A stretch of 12,567 nt of DNA from Acidimicrobiales bacterium. Its GTDB lineage: Bacteria > Actinomycetota > Acidimicrobiia > Acidimicrobiales > SHLQ01. The translations under genes were made by a program, and so were the position numbers. Position 1 is the stretch's first letter; every line of letters begins with the position of its first letter. Below, piece after piece: positions 5,659 through 12,567 of the stretch. The notes beneath the pieces are model-generated. The model did not search any database and was not told the origin of the DNA. It was given only the letters and a program-made list of their open reading frames with translations. The stretch covers positions 1-12,567 of the forward strand of contig JABDJW010000180.1 in NCBI GenBank assembly GCA_013002375.1, in the 5' to 3' direction.

Positions 5659-8456
5659 TCCTCCGCCGGCGGCGCCTCGGTCGGCGCGGTCTCGGGTGTT
5701 TCCTCGGAGGAGGAGGCGGCCGCCTTCTTGGCCGGCGCCTTCTTCTTGGTGGCCTTCTTCTTCGTCGCCTTTTTCTTGGTCGCCTTCTTCTTCTTGGCCG
5801 GACCCTTGGCCCGCCGCTCGGCGAGAAGCTCCGAGGCCCGCTCGACGGTGAGTTCTTCGACCGTGTCGCCCTTGCGCAACGAGGCGTTGGTCTCGCCATC
5901 GGTGACGTACGGGCCCCACCGACCGTCTTTCACCACCATGTTCTTCTCGGTGACCGGATCGAGGCCCATCTCCTTCAGGGGCGGCTTCACCGTCTGACCG
6001 CGGCGGGTCTTGGGCTGGGCCAGGACCTTCAGGCACTCTTCGACGGTGATGGTCAGCAGCTGCTCTTCGGATTCGAGGGTGCGGCTGTCCTTCTTCTGCT
6101 TGCCCTCTGCATCGACCACGATCTTCTGCAGGTACGGCCCGTAGCGGCCGTTGGCCACCGTGATCTCCTGCCCGTCGGCCGGATCGACACCGACCACCCG
6201 CGGCAAGGTGAGCAGCTTCATCGCGGTTTCGAGATCGATGGTCTCGAGATCCATCGACTTGAACAGCGAGGCGGTCTTGGGCTTCTCGCCGCCATCGTCG
6301 ATCTCGCCCATCTGCACGTAGTCGCCGAAACGGCCGGACTTGGCGTAGACCATCAGCCCGGTCTCGGGGTGCTCGCCGAGCTCGCGGTTGCCGGCCGGAG
6401 CTTCGATGTACTGGATGGCGCGCTCGAGGGTGAGCTCGTCGGGGGCGATGTCGTCGGGGATGCTGGCCCGCCACGGCTCAGTGGCCTCCTGGCCTTCAGC
6501 CGGACCGCCCCCGCGCTGCACGTACGGGCCGTAGCGGCCGACCCGAGCGATGACCATCTCGCCGTCCTCGGTCACGCCGAGCGGAATCGAGTTGATCGCC
6601 GCGGCGTCGATCTCGCCCAAGCGAGCATCGACCTTCTCCTTCAAGCCGGGATCGGCATCGGGGCCGGTCGCGGCCTTGTCGCCGAAGTAGAACCGCTCGA
6701 GCCAGGGAATCGGTTCTTCGGTACCGGCCGCGATGCGATCGAGATCGTCTTCCATACGGGCGGTGAAGGCGTAGTCGACCAGGTTCGGGAAGTGCTGTTC
6801 GAGCAGGTTCACCACCGAGAAGGCGGTGAACGACGGGATGAGGGCCGAGCCCTTCTTCCAGACGTAGCCCCGGTTCTGGATCGTGCCCATGATCGACGCG
6901 TACGTGGACGGCCGCCCGACCTCGAGTTCTTCGAGCCGCTTGACCAGCGACGCTTCGGTGTACCGAGCCGGCGGCTGGGTTTCGTGGCCATCGGCCGACA
7001 GTTCTCGCACGTCGACGTTGGCGCCGACCGTGAGCGGTGGCAGGCGCGTGTCGGCATCGGCCGCCGCAGCATCATCGTCGGTGCCCTCGACGTAGACCCG
7101 CCGGAACCCGGGGTGCGAGATGACCGTGCCCGACGCCGCGAACTCGACGGTTTCGGAGTCGGCGGCGCGGGTCTCGGCCTGCAGCCGGACCGCGATGGTC
7201 TCGCCCACCGCATCGGTCATCTGCGAGGCGACTGTGCGCTTGAAGATCATCTCGTAGACGTCGGCCTCGGACTTCACGACCTCTTTGGCGACCTCTTCGG
7301 GCAGCCGGAAGGTTTCGCCGGCCGGGCGGATGGCCTCGTGCGCTTCCTGGGCGTTCTTCGACTTGCCCTTGTAGACCCGGGGCCCGTCGGGAAGGTACGA
7401 GGCGCCGTACTTCTCCTGCACGAACGAGCGAGCGGCGTTCATCGCAGTATCGGACAGCGTGGGGCTGTCGGTTCGCATGTAGGTGATGAAGCCCTTTTCG
7501 TACAACGACTGCGCGGCCCGCATGGCCATCGAGGCCGACATCCGCAGCTTGCGGCCCGCTTCCTGCTGGAACGTCGAGGTCATGAAGGGCGGCGACGGCC
7601 GGCGGCGATAGGGCTTGGGTTCGACCGAGGTGACCGTGAACTCGGCTCCGTCGAGGTTGGTGGCCAACGCACCGGCTCGGGCCTCGTCGATGACGACGAT
7701 GTCGTCCTTCTTCAGCTGACCGTCCTGGGCGAAGTCCTTGCCGCTGGCGATGCGCTTGCCATCGATCTCGACCAGCGTCGCGCCGAAGTCGCGAGGCTCA
7801 CCCTCGGGCACGTCGCCCTGCGCCGCGAAGGTGGCGTTGAGATCCCAGTAAGAGGCCCGGATGAACGCCATCCGTTCGCGCTCGCGTTCGACCACGATGC
7901 GGGTGGCCACCGACTGCACCCGACCGGCCGACAGCTTGGGCATGACCTTCTTCCACAAGACCGGCGACACTTCGTAGCCGACCAGGCGATCGAGGATGCG
8001 GCGCGCTTCTTGGGCGTCGACCATACGACGATCGAGTTCGCGGGGATTGTCGACCGCCTCCTGGATCGCGCCGGCGGTGATCTCGTGGAAGACCATCCGC
8101 TTCACCGGCACGGTCGGGTTCAGGACCTCGAGCAGGTGCCAGGCGATGGCTTCGCCCTCGCGATCCTCGTCGGTGGCGAGATAGAGCTCGTCGGCGTCCT
8201 TCAACAGCGCTTTGAGCTTCTTGATCTGGTCCTTCTTGTCGCGGTTGACGACGTACAAGGGCTTGAAGCCGTTGTCGACGTCGATGCCGAGCCGAGCCCA
8301 CGACTCGCCCTTGTACGCGGCGGGCACATCGGCCGCGCCCTGGGGAAGGTCGCGCACGTGGCCGATCGACGACTCGACGACGTAATCGTCGCCGAGATAG
8401 CCGGCGATCGTCTTGGCTTTGGCGGGTGACTCAACGATGACGAGTGCGGTGGGCAC
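5655..8456 (-). CDS. topA: DNA topoisomerase I (type IA)
   Basis: A 933-residue enzyme that relaxes negative supercoils by a transient 5'-phosphotyrosine break. The TOPRIM domain opens with VIVESPAKAKTI (E9) and carries the Mg2+-binding DEDREGE at 96-102. The catalytic tyrosine is Y326 in ITYMRTDSPTLSDTA. The HEAIRP box follows. The C-terminus holds four GR(Y/F/W)GxY repeats of the topoisomerase C-terminal type in place of the four-cysteine zinc fingers of E. coli TopA. It ends with a lysine-rich tail (885-933), as in mycobacterial enzymes, where such a tail aids DNA binding. The GTG at 8456 gives the canonical start at the TOPRIM strand. No strong ribosome site is seen, and the open frame continuing upstream into nhaA is a shadow. 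It lies 32 bases after nhaA and is probably read with it. Its stop overlaps the flippase stop by four bases. Confidence 0.97.
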   Translation of the reverse strand: MPTALVIVESPAKAKTIAGYLGDDYVVESSIGHVRDLPQGAADVPAAYKGESWARLGIDVDNGFKPLYVVNRDKKDQIKKLKALLKDADELYLATDEDREGEAIAWHLLEVLNPTVPVKRMVFHEITAGAIQEAVDNPRELDRRMVDAQEARRILDRLVGYEVSPVLWKKVMPKLSAGRVQSVATRIVVERERERMAFIRASYWDLNATFAAQGDVPEGEPRDFGATLVEIDGKRIASGKDFAQDGQLKKDDIVVIDEARAGALATNLDGAEFTVTSVEPKPYRRRPSPPFMTSTFQQEAGRKLRMSASMAMRAAQSLYEKGFITYMRTDSPTLSDTAMNAARSFVQEKYGASYLPDGPRVYKGKSKNAQEAHEAIRPAGETFRLPEEVAKEVVKSEADVYEMIFKRTVASQMTDAVGETIAVRLQAETRAADSETVEFAASGTVISHPGFRRVYVEGTDDDAAAADADTRLPPLTVGANVDVRELSADGHETQPPARYTEASLVKRLEELEVGRPSTYASIMGTIQNRGYVWKKGSALIPSFTAFSVVNLLEQHFPNLVDYAFTARMEDDLDRIAAGTEEPIPWLERFYFGDKAATGPDADPGLKEKVDARLGEIDAAAINSIPLGVTEDGEMVIARVGRYGPYVQRGGGPAEGQEATEPWRASIPDDIAPDELTLERAIQYIEAPAGNRELGEHPETGLMVYAKSGRFGDYVQMGEIDDGGEKPKTASLFKSMDLETIDLETAMKLLTLPRVVGVDPADGQEITVANGRYGPYLQKIVVDAEGKQKKDSRTLESEEQLLTITVEECLKVLAQPKTRRGQTVKPPLKEMGLDPVTEKNMVVKDGRWGPYVTDGETNASLRKGDTVEELTVERASELLAERRAKGPAKKKKATKKKATKKKATKKKAPAKKAAASSSEETPETAPTEAPPAED
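5724..5804 (-). repeat. lysine-rich tandem repeat in the topA tail
   Basis: The end of topA encodes PAKKKK followed by three copies of the pentapeptide ATKKK and then APAKK, 15 lysines in about 27 residues. At DNA level this is an imperfect 15-base tandem repeat. Such repeats can change copy number by slippage, and the basic tail would contact DNA electrostatically. Confidence 0.8.
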
Positions 8457-8488
8457 GATGTTCTCGTTCGGTTCGAGGGGTGGACTTC

Positions 8489-10051
8489 TTAGGACTTCGG
8501 GGCAGTGACGGGCTCGGGCGTTGGGGCCGTGGCCGCGTCGACGCCGGGCTGATTCGGGTTGGGCGGATTCGGGTTGGAGGCGGCCCGGTGCAACATCGCC
8601 AGCCCCAATACGGCGGCGAACAGTGAAGCCACGAGAATGCCCATTTTTGCCTCTTCCTGCAACGCGGCATCGGAATAGGCGAGGGTGGTGATGAAGATCG
8701 ACACGGTGAAACCGATGCCGGAGACCGCACATATCCCTAGCACCTGACCGAACGAAACGTTGGCCGGGAGCTTCGACAGTTTCAGGCGGGTCGCCAGGTA
8801 GGTGAAGAAGGAAACGCCCACCAGCTTGCCGACGACCAGACCCATGACGATGCCGAGGGTGACCCGACTCGACGCTGCATCGCTGATGCCATCGCCGCTG
8901 AGCGAAATGCCGGCGTTGGCCAGCGCGAAGACGGGAATGATGACGTAGCTGGTCAGCGGATGCAGCGTGGAGCTGAGGCGCTCGGCGACCGAGACGGTCT
9001 CGCGCAGCTCGAACTCGGCCCGTTTCACGTCCGGGGCGGTGGTGTCGACCTCGTCGGACTGGAACACACCGGTCAGCAGGTCGTCGAGCCGGGGGCGCTG
9101 CTGCAACGGACGAGCCGGCGTCAACAGGCCGATGGCCACACCGGCGATCGTGGCATGGACACCGGATTCGAACACCGCCAACCAGATGAACATACCGACG
9201 ATCACGTAGATGGGTATCCACCACACCCGCAGCCGTTGCATGCCGTACATCAGGCCGAGCAGGGCCACGCCGATCAGGAGCCAGGTCACCGAAAGGCCGC
9301 TCGTGTAGAAGATGGCGATCACCAAGATGGCGCCGATGTCGTCGACCACCGCCAACGTGAGCAGGAAGACCTTGAGCTCAGCCGGCACCCGCGAGCCCAA
9401 CAACGACACGACACCCAACGCGAAGGCGATGTCGGTTGCCATCGGGATGCCCCAACCGGCCGATTCGGGGCCGGTCGGGTTGAGGGCGAAGAAGATCGCG
9501 GCCGGCACGATCATGCCGCCCAGCGCGGCCATGGCCGGTAAGACGGCGGCACTGCGGTCGCGCAATTGCCCGGAGACCAGCTCGAGCTTGATCTCCATGC
9601 CCACCACGAAAAAGAACAGCACCATCAAGATGTCGTTCACGATGCCGTGCAGGGTGATGCCGCTGTGTTCCTCGTCGTGCGCTTCGACCGCTTCCGAACC
9701 GTCTTCGGCCGCGGCCTCACTTTCGCCTTCGCCGACTGCGCCTTCTGCCCCGTGGGATTCGCCTCCTTCGGCCCCGTGGGATTCACCCTCGGCCTCGGGT
9801 TCGTGTCCATCGAGGCTGTAGAACTCACCGACCGAGACCGTGGCCTTGGTCTCCCAGAAGTCGTGGTAGCTGTCGCCGAACAGCGGCACGTTCACCCACA
9901 ACAACGCAATGGCGGTGGCAGCCAACAACAGAATGCCGCTGGCCGCTTCGACGTGGAGGAACTGCTGGAGCGGCCGAGCGATTCGGCGCGCGACGCGTCG
10001 GTCGCTGCCGATGAAGGTCAGGGGAGAAGGCTCGTGGTTGCTATAGGGCAC
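8489..10051 (-). CDS. nhaA: Na+/H+ antiporter NhaA with an acidic, histidine-bearing loop insertion
   Basis: A 520-residue inner-membrane antiporter exchanging cytoplasmic Na+ (or Li+) for protons. MATDIAFALGV holds D207, matching E. coli D133. AVVDDIGAI holds D237/D238, matching the ion-binding pair D163/D164. GLVVGKLVG holds K409, matching K300. FFFVVGMEIKLEL (146-158) corresponds to the pH-sensing helix region. It is longer than the usual 390-440 residues for two reasons. Between the first and second membrane segments, residues 82-132 form a 51-residue loop with 17 acidic residues, five histidines and no Lys or Arg. In addition there is a Pro/Asn-rich tail after about 490. The loop should face the outside, as the TM1-TM2 hairpin of E. 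coli NhaA does. The GTG at 10051 has an in-frame TGA two codons upstream, so it is the earliest possible start; no clear ribosome site is seen. It lies 58 bases after the anti-sigma gene and 32 before topA. Confidence 0.95.
   Translation of the reverse strand: MPYSNHEPSPLTFIGSDRRVARRIARPLQQFLHVEAASGILLLAATAIALLWVNVPLFGDSYHDFWETKATVSVGEFYSLDGHEPEAEGESHGAEGGESHGAEGAVGEGESEAAAEDGSEAVEAHDEEHSGITLHGIVNDILMVLFFFVVGMEIKLELVSGQLRDRSAAVLPAMAALGGMIVPAAIFFALNPTGPESAGWGIPMATDIAFALGVVSLLGSRVPAELKVFLLTLAVVDDIGAILVIAIFYTSGLSVTWLLIGVALLGLMYGMQRLRVWWIPIYVIVGMFIWLAVFESGVHATIAGVAIGLLTPARPLQQRPRLDDLLTGVFQSDEVDTTAPDVKRAEFELRETVSVAERLSSTLHPLTSYVIIPVFALANAGISLSGDGISDAASSRVTLGIVMGLVVGKLVGVSFFTYLATRLKLSKLPANVSFGQVLGICAVSGIGFTVSIFITTLAYSDAALQEEAKMGILVASLFAAVLGLAMLHRAASNPNPPNPNQPGVDAATAPTPEPVTAPKS
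9740..9787 (-). repeat. tandem 24-base repeat in the nhaA loop
   Basis: Residues 89-96 and 97-104 are two exact copies of GESHGAEG, encoded by adjacent 24-base units that differ at a few third positions. They form the core of the acidic loop between the first two membrane segments. The unit could have arisen by duplication. Confidence 0.85.
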
Positions 10052-10109
10052 GGTTCAGGACAGTGAAGAGGGGGTCGTCCAGCACGTCACGGTAGCGGCC
10101 CGGCCGGTC

Positions 10110-10568
10110 TTAGCGGTTCAGGTAGGCCGCGGTGTAGACGACAAGCCGCACCACCGTGCCGTCGTCGTCACTCTCCCACTCGGTCTCGTCGGTGAGTTGC
10201 TGCATCAACGGAATGCCCAGACCGGACTCCCAGAACAGCCGTGATGGATCCTCGGGGTCGGGCAGGGCGGGGATGGAGTCGGGGTCGAAGCCGGGGCCCC
10301 GATCGCACACCTCGACCTCGATCTTCTCGTCGCCGACCTGGCACCGCACCTCGATGCGATGGTCGGTGCCGAGGGTGGCATGGGCCCGAATGGCATTGGT
10401 GGTGGCTTCGGATACGGCAATCCGCAGGTCGTTGATCCGGTCGTCGCCGAAACCGGGGTCGGTGTACGCCGCCGCCGCGACCACGGACCGGACGAGTTCC
10501 AGGTATTCGGCACGCGCCGGGATCTCGAGGACGACGTCGGGCTGATCATCGCCCCGAGCGGGGCTCAC
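10110..10568 (-). CDS. RsbW/SpoIIAB-type anti-sigma factor serine kinase (HATPase_c_2), ApgA-like
   Basis: A 152-residue GHKL-ATPase protein. In partner-switching systems such proteins hold an alternative sigma factor inactive and phosphorylate a STAS anti-anti-sigma partner. The N box reads SEATTNA (53-59, with E54 and N58). The G1 box is CDRGPGFDPD (88-97). The G2 region is SGLGIPLMQQLTDE (115-128). The FWESGLGIPL stretch is typical of actinobacterial members. The GTG at 10568 overlaps the upstream STAS stop as GTGA and gives a normal-length protein; the frame is open 29 codons further but that part is a shadow of the STAS gene. No sigma factor gene is adjacent, so its sigma target is encoded elsewhere. 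By position beside a BldG-like gene it corresponds to the anti-sigma gene next to bldG in Streptomyces coelicolor (recalled, not checked). Confidence 0.9.
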   Translation of the reverse strand: MSPARGDDQPDVVLEIPARAEYLELVRSVVAAAAYTDPGFGDDRINDLRIAVSEATTNAIRAHATLGTDHRIEVRCQVGDEKIEVEVCDRGPGFDPDSIPALPDPEDPSRLFWESGLGIPLMQQLTDETEWESDDDGTVVRLVVYTAAYLNR

Positions 10569-10930
10569 GACCCGCTCGAATCGGGTTGCGCCGGGCGATC
10601 GGCAAGCGCGGCGGCCACAGAGTCGTGCAGCGTGAACACCAGGTGCAGCCCACACAGCTCGACCACGTCGCGCACCGGTCCCGCTGGACAGACCACCGCC
10701 ATCGAGGCGCCATGGCTCAGCGTGCGCTTGCGGGCGCTGATCAGCGCGCCGAGACCGGTGGAATCACAGAAGTCCACCGACGACAGGTTCAGCACGATGT
10801 GCGGGCGGCCGGCCGCAACCGCATCGATCACGTGTTGGCGGAGGGCGGGCACCGAGGCCAGATCGAGATCGCCGAGCGGGGTGAGCACGACGGCGTCATC
10901 GGATCGCGCTACATCGATTCCGAGGTGCAC
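10565..10930 (-). CDS. STAS-domain anti-sigma factor antagonist (BldG/RsbV/SpoIIAA-like)
   Basis: A 121-residue single STAS domain. The unphosphorylated form binds the anti-sigma kinase and frees the sigma factor. The phosphorylation loop VDFCDSTGLGAL puts D56-S57-T58-G59 at the same numbering as the SpoIIAA DSSG motif, so Ser57 or Thr58 is the likely phosphate acceptor. The start GTG at 10930 is chosen for two reasons: GGAGGGG lies immediately upstream at good spacing, and the first strand then begins as in BldG and SpoIIAA. Start codons upstream (ATG at 10942, 10951 and 10984) remain possible, but the stretch includes a rare AGA codon. A C-terminal tail (112-121) is Pro/Ser-rich. The pair with the anti-sigma gene is translationally coupled. 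Role inferred: stress or developmental sigma control. Confidence 0.9.
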   Translation of the reverse strand: MHLGIDVARSDDAVVLTPLGDLDLASVPALRQHVIDAVAAGRPHIVLNLSSVDFCDSTGLGALISARKRTLSHGASMAVVCPAGPVRDVVELCGLHLVFTLHDSVAAALADRPAQPDSSGS

Positions 10931-10933
10931 CCA

Positions 10934-10940
10934 CCCCTCC
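10934..10940 (-). promoter_or_regulatory. ribosome binding site fixing the STAS gene start
   Basis: GGAGGGG on the minus strand is an almost ideal Shine-Dalgarno sequence. Its GGAGG core is five bases from GTG 10930. It overlaps the in-frame ATG at 10942, which argues against that ATG as the start. Confidence 0.6.
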
Positions 10941-10984
10941 ATTCTCTTCATGTCGACGGCTGCGTCCTGCAGCCCACCCCGCAT

Positions 10985-11022
10985 GTCCAACGTATCAGCG
11001 CGTCGCAGTACCGTGGCCACCA
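10985..11022. promoter_or_regulatory. candidate divergent promoter region between the STAS and helicase genes
   Basis: Two TANNNT elements point in opposite directions. On the minus strand TACGTT (10994-10989) would start transcription near 10982, leaving a leader of about 50 bases with the GGAGGGG site before the STAS gene. On the plus strand TACCGT (11009-11014) would start transcription near 11021-11023, at the helicase ATG, giving an essentially leaderless mRNA. Neither has a good -35. The two divergent genes would share less than 100 bases of control DNA. Confidence 0.3.
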
Positions 11023-12567
11023 ATGCCCCCGCCCGCCTCCACGCTCGACGAGTTCCTCACCCAACTCGATGCCGAGGGCCGTCTGGTGCACGTCGAGCGG
11101 TTTCGCGCGAGGGCCGCCGTCCACGGATCGCTCGACCGGCCACTGCCCGACGACGTGGGGAAGCGGGTCGGCCTCGACGGGTTGTGGTCGCACCAAGCCG
11201 AAGCGATCAACCACGCCCGGGCCGGCCGGTCGGTGGTCGTCGCCACCGGCACCGCGTCGGGCAAGTCGCTGTGTTACCAGCTGCCGATCGCCGAAGCGGT
11301 CGCCGATCCGGTCCGCCCCGGCACTGCGCTGCTTTTGTTCCCGACCAAAGCGCTGGCCCACGATCAGCTGCGATCGCTGGCCGAGTTCGAGTTCCCCGAC
11401 GTCGTGGCGGCCACCTACGACGGCGATTCCAACCCCGAACAGCGCACGTGGGTCCGCAACAACGCCAACGTCGTGCTGACGAATCCGGAGATGCTTCACC
11501 ATGGCCTCCTGCCGCACCACGGGCGCTGGTCGACGTTCCTCATGCGGCTGCGCTTCGTCGTCGTCGACGAACTCCACGTGCTGCGGGGCATCTTCGGCAC
11601 GCACGTCGCCCACCTTCTGCGCCGGCTTCGGCGGATTGCGCAGCGCTACGGGTCCGACCCCACCTTCATCTTCTCGTCGGCAACGATCGGCCAGCCGAGC
11701 CGCTTGGCCGGCGAGTTGTGCGGACTACCAGTGGCCGAGGTCAGCAGCGACGGATCACCGAGGGGGCCGCGCACGTTCGCCCTGCTGAATCCACCCATCG
11801 TCGATGAGGAATCGGGTGTGCGCACCTCGACCAACGCCGAGACCGCGGTGGTCACCGCTGGTTTGGTGCGGAGCGGCCATCGCACGATCTCGTTCTGCCG
11901 CAGCCGGAAGGGCACCGAGCTGGTGGCCGCCGATGTCGCTCGGCGGCTACCGGCCGATCAGCGTGATCAGGTGAAGCCCTACCGGGCCGGATACTTGGCT
12001 GCAGAGCGACGCGAGATCGAGGACGAACTGTTCTCCGGCCGCCTGCGCGCGGTCGTCGCCACCAGCGCGCTCGAGCTCGGTGTCGACATCGGTGGGCTCG
12101 ACGCCGTCGTGTTGAACGGGTTCCCGGGCACGATCGCGTCGATGTGGCAGCAAGCCGGGCGGGCCGGGCGCGAACTCCAGGAATCGGCCAGCGTCCTGGT
12201 CGCCGGCGACGACGCCCTCGACCAGTGGCTGATGGCGCACCCCCACGAGGTCTTCGAACGCCAGCCCGAACCTGCCGTGATCAACATCGCGAACCCTTTC
12301 ATCGCGGTACCGCATCTGGCCTGCGCCGCCTACGAGCAGCCGTTGGCCCGGTCCGACGAGCGGTGGTGGCCCGCCGAGCTCCTGCACGACGGGGTGCGCG
12401 ATCTGGTCCGCGACGACGCTCTGCGCCTGCGGATCCGTCGCGGCGAACCGCAAGCGGTGTGGGCGACCCGGGGCTACCCGAGCCGCGGCATGGGCCTCCG
12501 CAACGGTGGCGGCCGCGAGTTCCGCATCGCTTTCGCCGACGGCACCTTGGTCGGCACGGTCGATGAG
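11023..12567 (+). CDS. superfamily 2 DEAD/DEAH-box helicase, DUF1998/YprA (MrfA) type, partial at the window end
   Basis: The first 515 residues of a helicase, cut off by the window edge. All core motifs are in order: ATGTASGKSLCYQ (motif I, 74-86), FPTKALAHDQ (Ia), LTNPEMLH, VVDELHVLRG (motif II, DELH at 182-185), SSATI (III, 218-222), SFCRSRKGTELVA (IV), ATSALELGVDIGGLD (V) and QQAGRAGR (VI). SGKS, the DELH box with LRG, and GVDIGGLDAVVLNGFPGT are typical of the YprA family. These proteins carry a C-terminal DUF1998 zinc-binding region that lies outside this window. Bacillus subtilis MrfA of this family acts in repair of mitomycin lesions. Mycobacterium Rv3649 is, as I recall, a relative near topA. 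The start ATG at 11023 has no Shine-Dalgarno, consistent with a leaderless mRNA. Expected full length is about 750-800 residues. Confidence 0.93.
   Translation, partial: MPPPASTLDEFLTQLDAEGRLVHVERFRARAAVHGSLDRPLPDDVGKRVGLDGLWSHQAEAINHARAGRSVVVATGTASGKSLCYQLPIAEAVADPVRPGTALLLFPTKALAHDQLRSLAEFEFPDVVAATYDGDSNPEQRTWVRNNANVVLTNPEMLHHGLLPHHGRWSTFLMRLRFVVVDELHVLRGIFGTHVAHLLRRLRRIAQRYGSDPTFIFSSATIGQPSRLAGELCGLPVAEVSSDGSPRGPRTFALLNPPIVDEESGVRTSTNAETAVVTAGLVRSGHRTISFCRSRKGTELVAADVARRLPADQRDQVKPYRAGYLAAERREIEDELFSGRLRAVVATSALELGVDIGGLDAVVLNGFPGTIASMWQQAGRAGRELQESASVLVAGDDALDQWLMAHPHEVFERQPEPAVINIANPFIAVPHLACAAYEQPLARSDERWWPAELLHDGVRDLVRDDALRLRIRRGEPQAVWATRGYPSRGMGLRNGGGREFRIAFADGTLVGTVDE

Noticed and set aside
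5724..5806. Short direct repeats that might suggest a CRISPR array
   Set aside because: The units are 15 bases without spacers and are explained by the ATKKK codons of topA.
4576..6474. 632-codon minus-strand open frame across the flippase gene and the topA end
   Set aside because: Low-complexity Arg/Gly/Asp/His translation in a shadow frame of two well-supported genes.
4791..8429. 1212-codon open frame on the plus strand across topA
   Set aside because: It lies antisense to topA, whose motifs are unmistakable. Its translation is Arg/Gly/His/Leu-rich without domains, as expected for the complement of GC-rich codons.
10359..11807. 482-codon plus-strand open frame across the anti-sigma, STAS and helicase starts
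   Set aside because: Runs antisense to two genes and then in a different frame from the helicase; the Arg/Ser/Pro-rich translation has no domains.

Overview
The window looks like chromosomal DNA from a high-GC actinomycete. An Acidimicrobiia-type lineage fits, but I cannot fix the taxon. Coding frames are strongly G/C-ending, GTG starts and GTGA start/stop overlaps are common, and some promoters look leaderless. The gene neighbourhood (divergent DUF1998-type helicase, BldG-like anti-anti-sigma, anti-sigma kinase, topA, tmk, holB) is the one I recall from Streptomyces and, in part, from Mycobacterium. Nothing points to a prophage, transposon, CRISPR array or genomic island.

Layout. Positions 1-304 hold the possible tail of an unknown gene, a perfect palindromic terminator (74-97), a minus-strand tRNA-Thr(CGT) and a divergent promoter region. 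A MerR/GyrI-like regulator follows (305-1120, +). It converges on a minus-strand DUF4349 lipoprotein with an extra beta-sandwich-like domain (1167-2579). The gap 2580-2791 carries a possible ECF-type promoter and a long-armed hairpin just past holB. Next, on the minus strand, is the translationally coupled pair tmk-holB (4503 down to 2792). A plus-strand flippase-like membrane protein (4591-5658) sits between tmk and topA and overlaps the topA stop codon by four bases. Then come topA (5655-8456), nhaA (8489-10051), an RsbW-type anti-sigma kinase (10110-10568) and a BldG-like STAS protein (10565-10930), all on the minus strand. They are closely spaced and read STAS, anti-sigma, nhaA, topA. A divergent superfamily 2 helicase (11023 to the window end, +) is cut off by the edge.

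How the genes work together. TopA, Tmk and HolB are chromosome housekeeping: supercoil relaxation, dTTP supply and clamp loading. The STAS/anti-sigma pair is a partner-switching module controlling an alternative sigma factor encoded elsewhere. Its close linkage to nhaA and topA raises the possibility of co-transcription with a Na+/H+ antiporter and topoisomerase I. The MerR regulator probably senses a small hydrophobic or cationic ligand, but no efflux pump lies beside it.

I found no convincing undescribed multi-gene system. The best second looks are the acidic/histidine-rich periplasmic loop of NhaA, the extra domain in the DUF4349 lipoprotein, the partner-switch-nhaA-topA arrangement, and the MerR promoter with a stretched spacer and apparent leaderless start.
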